DNA of 18,979 nt from Clostridia bacterium (GCA_900768525.1 CAAGDF010000069.1:1-18979); one strand, 5' to 3'. Positions 6,651 to 14,375 are shown, counted from the stretch's first letter. Numbers and translations are program-made. Notes: a model not told the origin generated them from the letters alone.

Positions 6651-7640
6651 ATGAATGAAGAACTGCTGCAAAAACTTGAAGACCTGACAGCCGAAGAAAA
6701 AAACATTCTGAAAAGCGGCATGGTCGATATAAATTACTATACCAAGCGCAAAAGTAAAAAAATAAGCGGCGCGACGTACTTTGAGGACGGCAACGAGGTC
6801 TATTTCAGACGGCACCCGCGGTTTGCCAAGTTCCCCGAGCACGGGCACGACTATACCGAAATTATGATTGTTGCCGCAGGCACGATTACGCACTATATAG
6901 ACGGTTCGCGCATTACACTTTCGGCGGGCGACGTGCTTGTACTTAACAAGTTTGCAAGGCATTCCATATGTACGACGGGCAAAAACGACATAGGTCTTAA
7001 TTTTTTGCTTTCGGATAAGTTCGTGCTTTCGTTTATTCAAAAAACCGAGGTCGCCGTGCTGAAACGTTTTTTCGAGGAGAATTTTATCAGCGGCGGCGCA
7101 GCCGATTTTATTGTTTTTAAATCGGGTTCCGCAACCGTAATAAACAATCTGATAGAAAACCTTGTGTGCATATCTTTTTCGGAAAAAATGAGCAGAAGTC
7201 GGGCTTTATCGCTCACTCTTTCGGTACTGCTCGAACAAATACCTTATTTTTCCGAAAAATTCATTATTCACCGCAAGACCGACTGTTATAAAGGACGATA
7301 TCTTGAAAACAAAGAAGATAAATACCGCAATGCAATATCAACGTATATAGAAGACGAATTTGCGGCAGGCACGCTTTCGGGCTGCGCGAGAAAATTGGGC
7401 ATTAACGAACAATATCTTTCGCGCATGACGAAATCGCTTTTCGGAAAAACTTTTAAGCAGTTGCTCATAGAAAAGCGAATAAGCGAAAGCGAAAGTTTGT
7501 TGCACACCGATACGCTCACGATTTCGGAGATTGCGGCGGCGATCGGGTATGAAAACGTTTACGGGTTTGACGTGGCGTTTCAAAAGATACACGGCGTTAA
7601 ACCGTCCGTCTGGCGGAACAACAATAAATCCATAGAGTAA
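6651..7640 (+). CDS. AraC-family regulator, probable rhamnose-operon activator
   Basis: The 329-residue protein has the RhaS/RhaR/AraC layout. An N-terminal cupin-like sensor domain (about 55-115, with FPEHGHDYTEIMIVAAG and LSAGDVLVLNKFARHS) is joined to a C-terminal double helix-turn-helix (about 232-322, with LSGCARKLGINEQYLSRMTK and ISEIAAAIGYENVYGFDVAF, ending in the family's GVKPSVWR). I chose the ATG at 6651, which starts MNEELLQKLEDL. The frame extends 22 codons further to a TTG at 6585, but that extension resembles no AraC N-terminus. Neither start has a strong Shine-Dalgarno site. Divergence from rhaBAD and the direct repeat between them point to L-rhamnose as the inducer. Whether it is closer to RhaR or RhaS cannot be said. 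Confidence 0.88.
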   Translation: MNEELLQKLEDLTAEEKNILKSGMVDINYYTKRKSKKISGATYFEDGNEVYFRRHPRFAKFPEHGHDYTEIMIVAAGTITHYIDGSRITLSAGDVLVLNKFARHSICTTGKNDIGLNFLLSDKFVLSFIQKTEVAVLKRFFEENFISGGAADFIVFKSGSATVINNLIENLVCISFSEKMSRSRALSLTLSVLLEQIPYFSEKFIIHRKTDCYKGRYLENKEDKYRNAISTYIEDEFAAGTLSGCARKLGINEQYLSRMTKSLFGKTFKQLLIEKRISESESLLHTDTLTISEIAAAIGYENVYGFDVAFQKIHGVKPSVWRNNNKSIE

Positions 7641-7643
7641 ACG

Positions 7644-7664
7644 CGCGATAATCGACTTATAGAC
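7644..7664 (-). repeat. Dispersed repeat copy c
   Basis: On the minus strand it reads TCTATAAGTCGATTATC, flanked by GAAAGTCGG upstream and GCG downstream. Seventeen bases are identical to copy e inside rnr. It starts 4 bp after the AraC regulator stop codon. Confidence 0.6.
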
Positions 7665-7680
7665 CGACTTTCAAGAAAAA

Positions 7681-7717
7681 ACCGAGCGCAAGACATATTA
7701 CATGTTTTGCGCTCGGT
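7681..7717. terminator. Bidirectional terminator between the AraC gene and the tiny-gene pair
   Basis: ACCGAGCGCAA (7681-7691) pairs with TTGCGCTCGGT (7707-7717), and ACAT/ATGT pairs inside. On the minus strand it is followed by TTTTTTCTT, a good T-run for the tiny genes. On the plus strand it is followed by CTTCTT, which is weaker but serves the AraC gene. Confidence 0.85.
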
Positions 7718-7722
7718 CTTCT

Positions 7723-7764
7723 TAGCCACAGGAGATTGCGTTCTAACGCAGTCACCTGTGGCTA
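7723..7764. other. Long perfect-arm hairpin next to the terminator
   Basis: TAGCCACAGG (7723-7732) pairs with CCTGTGGCTA (7755-7764), and TGCG/CGCA pairs in the middle. It has no T-run on either side. It lies 8 nt past the stop of the 44-aa gene, so on the minus strand a transcript would carry this hairpin and then the terminator. It may protect the 3' end of the RNA. Confidence 0.6.
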
Positions 7765-7772
7765 TTCAATTG

Positions 7773-7907
7773 TTACAGATCGTCGACGTCCTGCACGGGT
7801 TCTTCTAAATTGCCGAGCAAATAATTGCCAGTCCAGCTGCCCGTGGGATCGAATTGCGACTGCATCTTTTTTGCGCCTTTTTTGGCTGTTGTTTTCTTTT
7901 TACCCAT
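7773..7907 (-). CDS. 44-aa protein with GSWTG and PVQDVDDL motifs
   Basis: The product is MGKKKTTAKKGAKK, then MQSQFDPTGSWTGNYL, then LGNLEEPVQDVDDL. A basic Lys-rich N-terminus is followed by a short conserved-looking centre and an acidic C-terminus. From memory, small Firmicute proteins with an FDPxGSxTG centre and a PVQDxDDL end occur as hypothetical proteins, but I know no function. There is no signal peptide or membrane segment. It has no Shine-Dalgarno site of its own. Its ATG shares a base with the upstream stop (TAATG), so it is translated by coupling to the 36-aa Cys-repeat gene. Confidence 0.8.
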   Translation of the reverse strand: MGKKKTTAKKGAKKMQSQFDPTGSWTGNYLLGNLEEPVQDVDDL

Positions 7908-8017
7908 TACTTACAGTTCTTTGTGGATCTGCCGCAACCGGTAGTTTTGTTACCGCAATTCGTGGTCTTGTTGCCGCAACCGCGAGTAGTAGTCTTCTGA
8001 TTGTTTTTGGTTTTCAT
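7907..8017 (-). CDS. 36-aa Cys heptad-repeat protein
   Basis: The product begins MKTKNNQKTTTRG and then consists of a seven-residue repeat, CGNKTTN, CGNKTTG, CGRSTKN, ending CK. The four Cys are each separated by six residues. The protein is basic and very polar, with no signal peptide. AAGGAGG lies 8 nt before the chosen ATG. An ATG two codons earlier is too close to that site. The repeat is also visible in the DNA as near-identical 21-bp units. It heads a coupled pair with the 44-aa gene. Metal binding, a disulphide-rich peptide, a peptide-modification substrate or a spore-associated protein are all possible. No modifying enzyme is encoded nearby. Confidence 0.8.
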   Translation of the reverse strand: MKTKNNQKTTTRGCGNKTTNCGNKTTGCGRSTKNCK

Positions 8018-8132
8018 CTGCATTCCCTCCTTGCTGCCGTACAAGCGCACAAAAAAGTCTTATATCAAGGTTTTGCGTGCCTTGTCGTGCGTTAGTATTA
8101 TGTCACGATAATGCAAGGGTTATGCATGGAAA

Positions 8133-8564
8133 TTATTTTTTGCCCGTCGAGCCGAAACCGCCCTCGCCACGCTGCGTGGAATCGATTTCGCCCTCTTCAA
8201 ACTCGCAACGAACAAACGGAGCGACGACAAGTTGAGCTATACGCTCACCCGAAGCGACCGTACGAGGCTCGTTTGAATGGTTAAATAATACGACTTTTAT
8301 TTCGCCGCGATAGTCGCTGTCGATTACGCCGACCTTGTTTGCAGGCGCCAGCCCGGATTTGCAAGCCAGACCGCTGCGGGCGTAAACTAATCCGACGTAG
8401 CCCTCGGGTATTTGCATGGCTATTCCTGTTACAATTGCAACGCTTTCGCCCGCATCGATCGTTACGTCACCCGAGGCATTGTATAAATCCGCGCCGGCAC
8501 TGCCTGCGCTTGCGTATTCGGGTATTCTTGCGTTTTCGCTTAATTTCTTGATTTTTACGTTCAT
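8133..8564 (-). CDS. dut: dUTP diphosphatase (dUTPase)
   Basis: This enzyme hydrolyses dUTP to dUMP and diphosphate, keeping uracil out of DNA and feeding dTMP synthesis. From the ATG at 8564 the protein has 143 residues, the normal size of the trimeric all-beta enzyme. All five motifs are present: AGSAGADLY near 20-28 (I), YARSGLACKSG at 61-71 (II), GVIDSDYRGEI at 79-89 with catalytic Asp82 and Tyr85 (III), ERIAQLVV near 97-104 (IV) and RGEGGFGSTG at 132-141 (V, closing over the nucleotide). AAGGA lies 5 nt before this ATG. An upstream in-frame ATG at 8603 lies inside a terminator hairpin and is rejected. The gene may be read through into the tiny-gene pair 115 bp downstream. Confidence 0.95.
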   Translation of the reverse strand: MNVKIKKLSENARIPEYASAGSAGADLYNASGDVTIDAGESVAIVTGIAMQIPEGYVGLVYARSGLACKSGLAPANKVGVIDSDYRGEIKVVLFNHSNEPRTVASGERIAQLVVAPFVRCEFEEGEIDSTQRGEGGFGSTGKK

Positions 8565-8576
8565 ATTTGTCCTTTT

Positions 8577-8611
8577 AAAAAAGGTTGCCGTAGTTTGCGG
8601 CAACCTTTTTT
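8577..8611 (-). terminator. Terminator between the foldase gene and dut
   Basis: AAAAAAGGTTGCCG (8577-8590) faces CGGCAACC (8598-8605) and a T-run (8606-8611), a perfect stem with T-runs on both strands. It follows the foldase stop by 14 nt. Its minus-strand T-run is immediately followed by the dut ribosome site, so dut either has a promoter just upstream or depends on readthrough. Confidence 0.85.
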
Positions 8612-8624
8612 ATTTATAAATCAA

Positions 8625-10751
8625 TTACTTGTTCGCGGTAGCGGGATCGTCAGCGCTTTCGATAAGATCGGAATATGCATTGCTTACATATTCGGCTTTC
8701 TTAATGTAAGAGTTAACCAATCTGTTGGAAATCTTGGTGATGTAATCGCTGAGAACCGAGTCAACCTTAGTGTTGCTGTATCCGTGTTCTTCGTCGGCGG
8801 CTTTCATAAGTTCTTCAAATACCTTTTCAGCCGATTCGTCTTTTGCAATTTTCTTGGTGCAAAGAATTACGTGATAACCGTACTGAGTAGCAACGATGGT
8901 GTATGCGCCTTCGCCTGCTTCTACAACGGCTTTAGCGGCTGCGGCAAATTCGGGAACGTATTGAGTTGCCGACGTCTTAGGCGAATAGAGGTAACCGTAA
9001 GTTTTGCCGAGGCAACCCGTATCAGTGCTGAACGCGTACATAAGGTCGTTGAATACCTTGATATTTTCTTCTAAGTCGCCTTCTGCCATATGAACGGTAG
9101 TTGCATCGTTTTCATCGAATTTAGCGTAATTGTTCATACCCGCAAGTTTGAGATATTCGGTTTCAAACTCGGAATAAGCAATCGCGTTTGCATAAACGTC
9201 TTTGAACGAGTAAGAGGTCTTTTCAACGCCCTTATCGTCTTTATCGTCGAAAGATTCTTTGAGAAGTGCTTTGCCGACGTAGGACATAAGTTCGCTCTTG
9301 CCGCTTAATACATAGTCGCTATCGAAAGTGAAAGTATCGTTTTCGGCTTTGCCGTAGCTTGACTTAACCCAAGTTTCGCGCTGATCTTTTGCAACGAGAT
9401 TGTTGAGCATTGCGGCACGGTTATTGAGTTTATCCGCATTGGAAATGCCCGCTTTGGAGTCTTGTTCTTTGAGTACGGCGGTCTGTTCGTCGGTAAAACC
9501 GATAAGCAGGTTAAGCACATAGCCGTAACCGTCGTAAGGATTGCAGTAAACGCCCTTTTCTTCGGTTGCTGCGTTGAGCGCGGTTTCATATGCGGTGTAA
9601 TCGCTGAGGTAGCTTTCAGCCTGACTGTTGTACTCCGCGATGAACTGCTGCTTAAGCGCGCTTTTGCCGCTCTTGATTTGTTTTTCGGCATCGTACTTGA
9701 GCTGATTTTCGTACTTGGTTACGATAAGCGATTCGTACTGGCTCTTGAGCATGTATTGGAAGTAAGAATACTTTACAACGTCTTCCTGCTTGCCGTTATC
9801 GTGGCTTTCGTCCGAGCCTATAACGCCGTTCTTCTTGAGCTGCTTGATTGCTTTGTTCAATGCGGTCTTGGACGCGTTGTCGGCAAGGTCGAGTTTGTAG
9901 TTATCGTAAAGACACTTGTTAAGATCGTAAGTCGTTTCGCAAGCGTTGACTTTATCGATAGTAGCCTGATCGACTTTTTCGCCGAGCGTGGCGATGACAA
10001 CTTTCTTGTCGTACTCTTCGGGCCTTTCTTCTTTAAGTTCGATTTCTAACGTTTTAGAGTGAGAATGTTCGGAAGGAGCGGTTCTTGCGGTAACGGTGAT
10101 AGTTTCCTTTTCGTTTTCTTCCGTATCTTCTTCGGTTTTATAACTTTTGATCATTGAAGAAATGCTGGAAAGTACGTTGTACTTAGCCTGCGCTACTTCG
10201 TATTCGGAAAGATAAAGTTCGAGATATTCGGCAAGTTTAGCGTAATCGCCCGCTTTGGAAAGTTTTTCGTACTCCGCTTCGGAAATACCTGCGTTGTAGA
10301 TAGCTTCCGCCTTGGTTGCGCTTGCGTTGTTCTTAGCCATCGTTTCGATATAATCCTTGGCAAAACCGTCGAGTTCCGAATTATTCTTATTATCGATATA
10401 ATACTGAGCTAATTTGATTTTTGCCTGCTGAACAACTACATTGCTTTGCACTAACCTGTCCAGAACGGTGGCATATGCCTTGGAAACGGTATAACCGTAC
10501 TTCTGAACGTACATGTATCCGTAAGACATGTAGCCCGCTACCAGTTCTTTTTTAAGAATGTAGTCTTTATGGATATCCGCCGCCTTGTCGGTTTCCTGCT
10601 CCGAATTGCCGTTTCCGATGCTGAGCGATGCGACAACCTGATTCATGTCGCGGTCCTGGTTGGTCGTTACGATACCGCAACCGGCAAACGCGCCGATCGA
10701 CAGCACAATCGCAACCAGCAATGTGATTGTTTTTGTAAGGATTTTTTTCAT
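8625..10751 (-). CDS. PrsA/SurA-like lipoprotein foldase (peptidyl-prolyl isomerase family)
   Basis: This 708-residue exported lipoprotein probably helps secreted proteins fold at the outer face of the membrane. A signal peptide (MKKILTKTITLLVAIVLSIG) leads to a lipobox FAGC with Cys25 as the lipidation site. A SurA-N-like helical region lies near 65-125 (AYATVLDRLVQSNVVVQQAKIKLAQ). A long helical middle, rich in Lys, Glu and Ala, follows. The region 555-635 resembles a parvulin/PpiC rotamase core (GYLYSP...PEFAAAAKAV...GYHVILCTKK). The total is more than twice the usual PrsA size of about 290, with a large unassigned middle. AGGAG lies 7 nt before the ATG. It has its own promoter at 10859-10887. 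Whether the rotamase core is catalytically active is uncertain. Confidence 0.75.
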   Translation of the reverse strand: MKKILTKTITLLVAIVLSIGAFAGCGIVTTNQDRDMNQVVASLSIGNGNSEQETDKAADIHKDYILKKELVAGYMSYGYMYVQKYGYTVSKAYATVLDRLVQSNVVVQQAKIKLAQYYIDNKNNSELDGFAKDYIETMAKNNASATKAEAIYNAGISEAEYEKLSKAGDYAKLAEYLELYLSEYEVAQAKYNVLSSISSMIKSYKTEEDTEENEKETITVTARTAPSEHSHSKTLEIELKEERPEEYDKKVVIATLGEKVDQATIDKVNACETTYDLNKCLYDNYKLDLADNASKTALNKAIKQLKKNGVIGSDESHDNGKQEDVVKYSYFQYMLKSQYESLIVTKYENQLKYDAEKQIKSGKSALKQQFIAEYNSQAESYLSDYTAYETALNAATEEKGVYCNPYDGYGYVLNLLIGFTDEQTAVLKEQDSKAGISNADKLNNRAAMLNNLVAKDQRETWVKSSYGKAENDTFTFDSDYVLSGKSELMSYVGKALLKESFDDKDDKGVEKTSYSFKDVYANAIAYSEFETEYLKLAGMNNYAKFDENDATTVHMAEGDLEENIKVFNDLMYAFSTDTGCLGKTYGYLYSPKTSATQYVPEFAAAAKAVVEAGEGAYTIVATQYGYHVILCTKKIAKDESAEKVFEELMKAADEEHGYSNTKVDSVLSDYITKISNRLVNSYIKKAEYVSNAYSDLIESADDPATANK

Positions 10752-10858
10752 AAAAATACTCCTGTGTGACTGACCTGCGGATAAATAAGCCGCATAATTT
10801 TCAGGTGAACCCGAAACAGCGCGGCATATACTCCCACAGTTGACTTGTTTTCCTTGAC

Positions 10859-10887
10859 ATTATACTAAAACGCCGTGAATAAATCAA
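10859..10887 (-). promoter_or_regulatory. Promoter of the foldase lipoprotein gene
   Basis: On the minus strand: -35 TTGATT (10882-10887), a 17-bp spacer, and -10 TATAAT (10859-10864). A second TATAAT on the same strand about 65 bp further upstream lacks a good -35. The sequence AAATCGTTT occurs twice in direct orientation (10886-10894 and 10904-10912) at and just upstream of the -35. Confidence 0.7.
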
Positions 10888-10948
10888 ACGATTTATCGCA
10901 CAAAAACGATTTTTCTTGTATTATATAATAGTTTTTTCGCTTTTTGTA

Positions 10949-11002
10949 AAATCGCGCCCTGCCTGCGGTGCGTCAAATGCACGTTTTAAGGCGGCGCGAT
11001 TT
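10949..11002 (-). terminator. Probable terminator after yfhO
   Basis: AAATCGCGCC (10949-10958) pairs with GGCGCGATTT (10993-11002), extended inside by GCCT/AGGC and GTGC/GCAC. The minus-strand T-run is only four bases, so termination may be partial. Confidence 0.6.
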
Positions 11003-11073
11003 ATGTTTTTTGGTTGTTAGATTTGCATTTTGAACGGTTTTTTGAACGGCGTTTTGATTTTTAGGCGTGCGAT

Positions 11074-13875
11074 TTAAAACAAACCGATAAGGTAAACGAC
11101 GACCGGGAAGAAATAAATCATGACAATGACGAATATTCCGAGCAGCGCGGTTATGAGAAAACACGCCTTTTGCACGAGTTTTCCGCTCAATACCCCGTCT
11201 ACGGTTGCGTTCTTTTTGACCTGTACGAAAATTATGTACAGCGCAAACAAAACAAGACCGATTAACGACAACGCCAAGCCCGTCGAAAAACCTTTCGGGG
11301 TAAATTTGAATTCGACGACGTTTTCACCGTTATCGAGCGGAACGGTCATAAAACCGCCGAAATAAGAAATCTCTCGTTTTTTGCCGTTGACGGTTGCCGT
11401 ATAGCCTTTATCGTACGGCATTGCGACAAACATATTACCGCCGTCTTCCGATACTATTTTTGCGGTGAAACCGTTGTTGATTTGCTTAAAATCCCCGCCT
11501 ATAAGTCGATTAACGGCATTTTCGAGTTTTTCGGGATCGATAGAGAACACGCCGAAACTTTTTGCGTTTATATCTTTTTTCAACGTTATTCTTACGGTTA
11601 TAACGCAGTCGTTATACTCGCCGAGATCGAACATTCCGTTGTTAGATTGCAACGGAAAACTGCTTGTACTTTTTACTACAGAGCCGTTTTTTTGCACTCG
11701 TATCGATACGCTTTCGTATGTCGGTTCTCTTAAAGAATTGGTATATTTATCGAAAATATCGAAATACAAATGCTGCCTGCCGACGCATTTTACGTTATAG
11801 ATTAAGTACGAATCGCCCTCGATTTTGCTTGTCCGCTCATAAATTTGGGCGGAAGCGGTAGATTTTGCGGTTATTCCGATTATTTTTTCGGGCGCGTACT
11901 CGGTAAAAACTCCGTCATCGCCCGTGAGTTTTCGGTAAAACTTGTTTTGTATCTCCCATCTTGAATAATTTTCATAATCGGGTAAAAAATCGCCGTTATT
12001 TACGACAAAAACCGACGGAAAGAGAATTTTATTCTCGGTTATAGTGTATTTTCCGTCCGCGGTTGAGTAAATTTTACCCGACGAACCCGTACCGATTATA
12101 TATTTATTACGGACGAGCGCGTCGGAAAAAATCGTACCGCCGTTTGAGTTGACCTCCATCCAGTAAGAGGAATACCCCAACGCCTTTGCGGTCATCATGT
12201 AATTTTTGCCGTTGAGCGAAGTGTAATGCGACAAAGAGTTATAACCCATCGCGCCGATCATATTGACCTCAAAAAGTTTACGCGATACTTTCACCCTATA
12301 ATAATCGTCGTCATCGATGAGATCTTCAAGCTGCGATATTGATTTTATTTCGTTTGCGATATTGTGTTCCGGCTTTCTGAATTTGACCGCCGATATCATA
12401 TATACGTTGCATGAAAAGACGGCTTCAAAAACCAAAAGTAAGGCTATAGCACCGAAAACGGCACTTTTGAAGGTCATTTTATACTTGACCGCCAAAAAGC
12501 AGACTATGCCGAAAAGCGTTGTGAACGCAGCGAAAAGCAGCAAGCCTTTATAAGAGGTTGCGTTGCCCCAAAGCGACTGCGCGAAGCGTGATAACGCCTC
12601 TCCGTTTTCGTTGAAATAAGCGATTGAGAACAGCCCGAGAGAGATTGCGAAAATACCGAGCACTACCCCGTAAACGATTTTTGATACCAACGTTTTACCG
12701 CGCAAATGCGCAATGACGCGTTTGCGTACGTCATCCGACGACGACAAAGGCAATAATATACCCTCTTTTGCACTATCCGCCGCACCGACGGCAAGGTAAA
12801 TACAAAGAGTTATGGGAATAAAGCCGTAACGCGTGGGGAAGGACATGTAATTAAACGTCTGCCACGCTTTTGCAATCGGTTCGATAAAAATCGGGAACAA
12901 CGTCATCAAAAACACGATAACGAGCGGATTTTTTACGTCGATTGCTATTGCGTAGACGGCGAACGCAAAAAGCGAAGCCAGGCAAAAGAACGTGGGAAAC
13001 GTTGTTTCTTTGGCGGGTATAAAACCGCTGTTTTTCAGCGAATCGATTATACCCGACGTACGCATCGACTGCGTATACTGTAAAAAGCAAGGAATTAGCA
13101 CGACCGCGCTTAACAGTGCGGCGATTATCGAGCCGACGATGAACGATACAGTGAACTTTTCGGCGTTGCCGCGGTTATATACAATTTGCGTCGCAGCGTA
13201 TAGGCAAACAAAAATTATTACGGGATATGCAAGATAAAACTGAAACAATACGCACAAAAACAGCGATACGATATATAAAACGTTGCTTTTGCCCTCGGTT
13301 ATTCGCTCCAACCCTATCAGCACGAGCGGGAACATGTAGAACACGTCAAGCCACTGTGCGATCTGGTAATACATCATCGCATAACCGGAAAACGCATACA
13401 GCACGGCAGGAAAAATTGCGAGCAAACTGTTTTTTGTTTTGCGCTTTAACAGCAGCGAAAACGTTATAGCCGAGGTTACAAGTTTTAAAACTACCATCAG
13501 ATTAAAAGCGTACGGCATGCGCGCTTTTGTGTAAAACGCCGCAAGGAAAGTGAACGGACTTGATAAATTGAAGAAAAATACTCCGTAAAAATTCATTCCG
13601 CCAGAGTTAGCCGTGCTTAAGAAAAAGCCCTGTTTGCCATCTAAAATATCTTTAAAATCGCAAAGCAGCGGTATAAACTGCTGATCGCCGTCACACCAGC
13701 TTACGCTTAAATCGCCGAACGGATAAATGTTATTCAACGAGAAAAGCACCGCGAAAATCGCAAGCACGATAAGCGGCGAAAAGATATACGAATATGTATA
13801 AAAGACTTTATTCAGACTTTTAAAAAACGAACTTTTTTCTTTAGTTGTCGTTTGGTTTATATTTTCGTTTGCCAT
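11074..13875 (-). CDS. YfhO-family polytopic membrane protein
   Basis: The 933-residue protein starts with a cytoplasmic tail of about 30 residues and a membrane helix (IFSPLIVLAIFAVLF). The YfhO signature region follows near residues 53-105, with PFGDLSVSWCDGDQQFIPLL and LSSPFTFLA. Many more helices lie up to about residue 490. A largely polar region (about 500-860) follows, probably outside the cell, and then three C-terminal helices. YfhO proteins have a GT-C-like fold. Studied members (B. subtilis, S. aureus) add sugars to lipoteichoic acid together with the CsbB glycosyltransferase, which is not in this window. The gene follows smpB by about 50 bp and no promoter was found, so it is likely in the rnr-smpB unit. 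There is no clear ribosome site before the ATG. Dispersed repeat copy d lies inside it. Confidence 0.85.
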   Translation of the reverse strand: MANENINQTTTKEKSSFFKSLNKVFYTYSYIFSPLIVLAIFAVLFSLNNIYPFGDLSVSWCDGDQQFIPLLCDFKDILDGKQGFFLSTANSGGMNFYGVFFFNLSSPFTFLAAFYTKARMPYAFNLMVVLKLVTSAITFSLLLKRKTKNSLLAIFPAVLYAFSGYAMMYYQIAQWLDVFYMFPLVLIGLERITEGKSNVLYIVSLFLCVLFQFYLAYPVIIFVCLYAATQIVYNRGNAEKFTVSFIVGSIIAALLSAVVLIPCFLQYTQSMRTSGIIDSLKNSGFIPAKETTFPTFFCLASLFAFAVYAIAIDVKNPLVIVFLMTLFPIFIEPIAKAWQTFNYMSFPTRYGFIPITLCIYLAVGAADSAKEGILLPLSSSDDVRKRVIAHLRGKTLVSKIVYGVVLGIFAISLGLFSIAYFNENGEALSRFAQSLWGNATSYKGLLLFAAFTTLFGIVCFLAVKYKMTFKSAVFGAIALLLVFEAVFSCNVYMISAVKFRKPEHNIANEIKSISQLEDLIDDDDYYRVKVSRKLFEVNMIGAMGYNSLSHYTSLNGKNYMMTAKALGYSSYWMEVNSNGGTIFSDALVRNKYIIGTGSSGKIYSTADGKYTITENKILFPSVFVVNNGDFLPDYENYSRWEIQNKFYRKLTGDDGVFTEYAPEKIIGITAKSTASAQIYERTSKIEGDSYLIYNVKCVGRQHLYFDIFDKYTNSLREPTYESVSIRVQKNGSVVKSTSSFPLQSNNGMFDLGEYNDCVITVRITLKKDINAKSFGVFSIDPEKLENAVNRLIGGDFKQINNGFTAKIVSEDGGNMFVAMPYDKGYTATVNGKKREISYFGGFMTVPLDNGENVVEFKFTPKGFSTGLALSLIGLVLFALYIIFVQVKKNATVDGVLSGKLVQKACFLITALLGIFVIVMIYFFPVVVYLIGLF
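11497..11517 (+). repeat. Dispersed repeat copy d (inside yfhO)
   Basis: CCTATAAGTCGATTAACGG with GCC and GGC ends, identical to the core over CTATAAGTCGATTA. Read on the coding (minus) strand it encodes NRLIG in frame, so it has not broken the gene. Confidence 0.5.
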
Positions 13876-13925
13876 AACGCTAAATTATTTTTGTTTTTTC
13901 GGTATGCAATTTTTGTACTTTTTGT

Positions 13926-14375
13926 TTATTTGTAGTTTTTGATTTCGCGCTCGGTCGCACGTTTTATGTCTTTATCCATAAGCGCCTGTTTTTTATCGAA
14001 CGTGTGCTTGCCCTTGCAAAGCCCGATTTCCACTTTGATAAGCGCGTCTTTAAAATAAAGTTTTAACGGAACGAGCGTAAAACCCTTTTCCTGCGTTTTG
14101 GAAAAAAGTTTTCTTATTTCGCTTTTGTGCAGCAGCAAACGGCGGTCTCGCTTTGCCTCGCGCACGTTATACGCGCCCGATTTATCGTAAACCGAAATGT
14201 GCATATTCTTTATGAATACGCTGCCGCCGCCGATCGAGCAATAACTGTCTTTTAAATTGACGTTGCCGAGCCTTATGGACTTGACCTCGCCGCCGTCGAG
14301 CGATATGCCCGCTTCGTAGCTTTCTATTATAAAATACTCGTGCCGAGCTTCTCTGTTTTCACATATTACTTTCAT
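13926..14375 (-). CDS. smpB: SsrA-binding protein SmpB
   Basis: SmpB binds tmRNA and delivers it to stalled ribosomes for trans-translation. The 149 residues cover the whole family: the N-terminal NREARHEYFI, then ESYEAGISLDGGEVKSIRLGNVNLKDSY with the conserved beta-barrel surface, VFIKNMHISVY, LLLHKSEIRKL, and KLYFKDALIKVEIGLCKGKHTFDKK. It ends in a basic tail (DIKRATEREIKNYK), which enters the ribosomal mRNA channel in known structures. GGTGA lies 4 nt before the ATG. It sits 21 bp after rnr, the usual Firmicute order secG-rnr-smpB. The tmRNA gene itself is not in the window. Confidence 0.97.
   Translation of the reverse strand: MKVICENREARHEYFIIESYEAGISLDGGEVKSIRLGNVNLKDSYCSIGGGSVFIKNMHISVYDKSGAYNVREAKRDRRLLLHKSEIRKLFSKTQEKGFTLVPLKLYFKDALIKVEIGLCKGKHTFDKKQALMDKDIKRATEREIKNYK

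Larger units (their letters stand above)
10752..11073 (-). other. Intergenic region between yfhO and the foldase gene
   Basis: No gene is visible. It holds the yfhO terminator-like hairpin (10949-11002), a promoter for the foldase gene (10859-10887) and a leader of about 100 nt with a small stem (TGCGG/CCGCA near 10784-10803 inside ACC/GGT arms). The part next to yfhO (11003-11073) is T-rich and contains TTTTGAACGG twice in a row. Confidence 0.6.

Noticed and set aside
6456..7040. 194-codon minus-strand frame opposite the AraC regulator and its promoter
   Set aside because: It runs through two promoters and the regulator's conserved cupin domain and shows no recognisable protein.
9462..10049. 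195-codon hydrophobic frame on the plus strand opposite the foldase gene
   Set aside because: Its apparent hydrophobicity is the complement of Lys/Glu codons on the true strand; no ribosome site or promoter supports it.
10752..10852. Short upstream ORF (MPRCFGFT) in the foldase leader
   Set aside because: The ribosome-site spacing to its ATG is only about 3 nt and nothing links the eight codons to a regulatory function.
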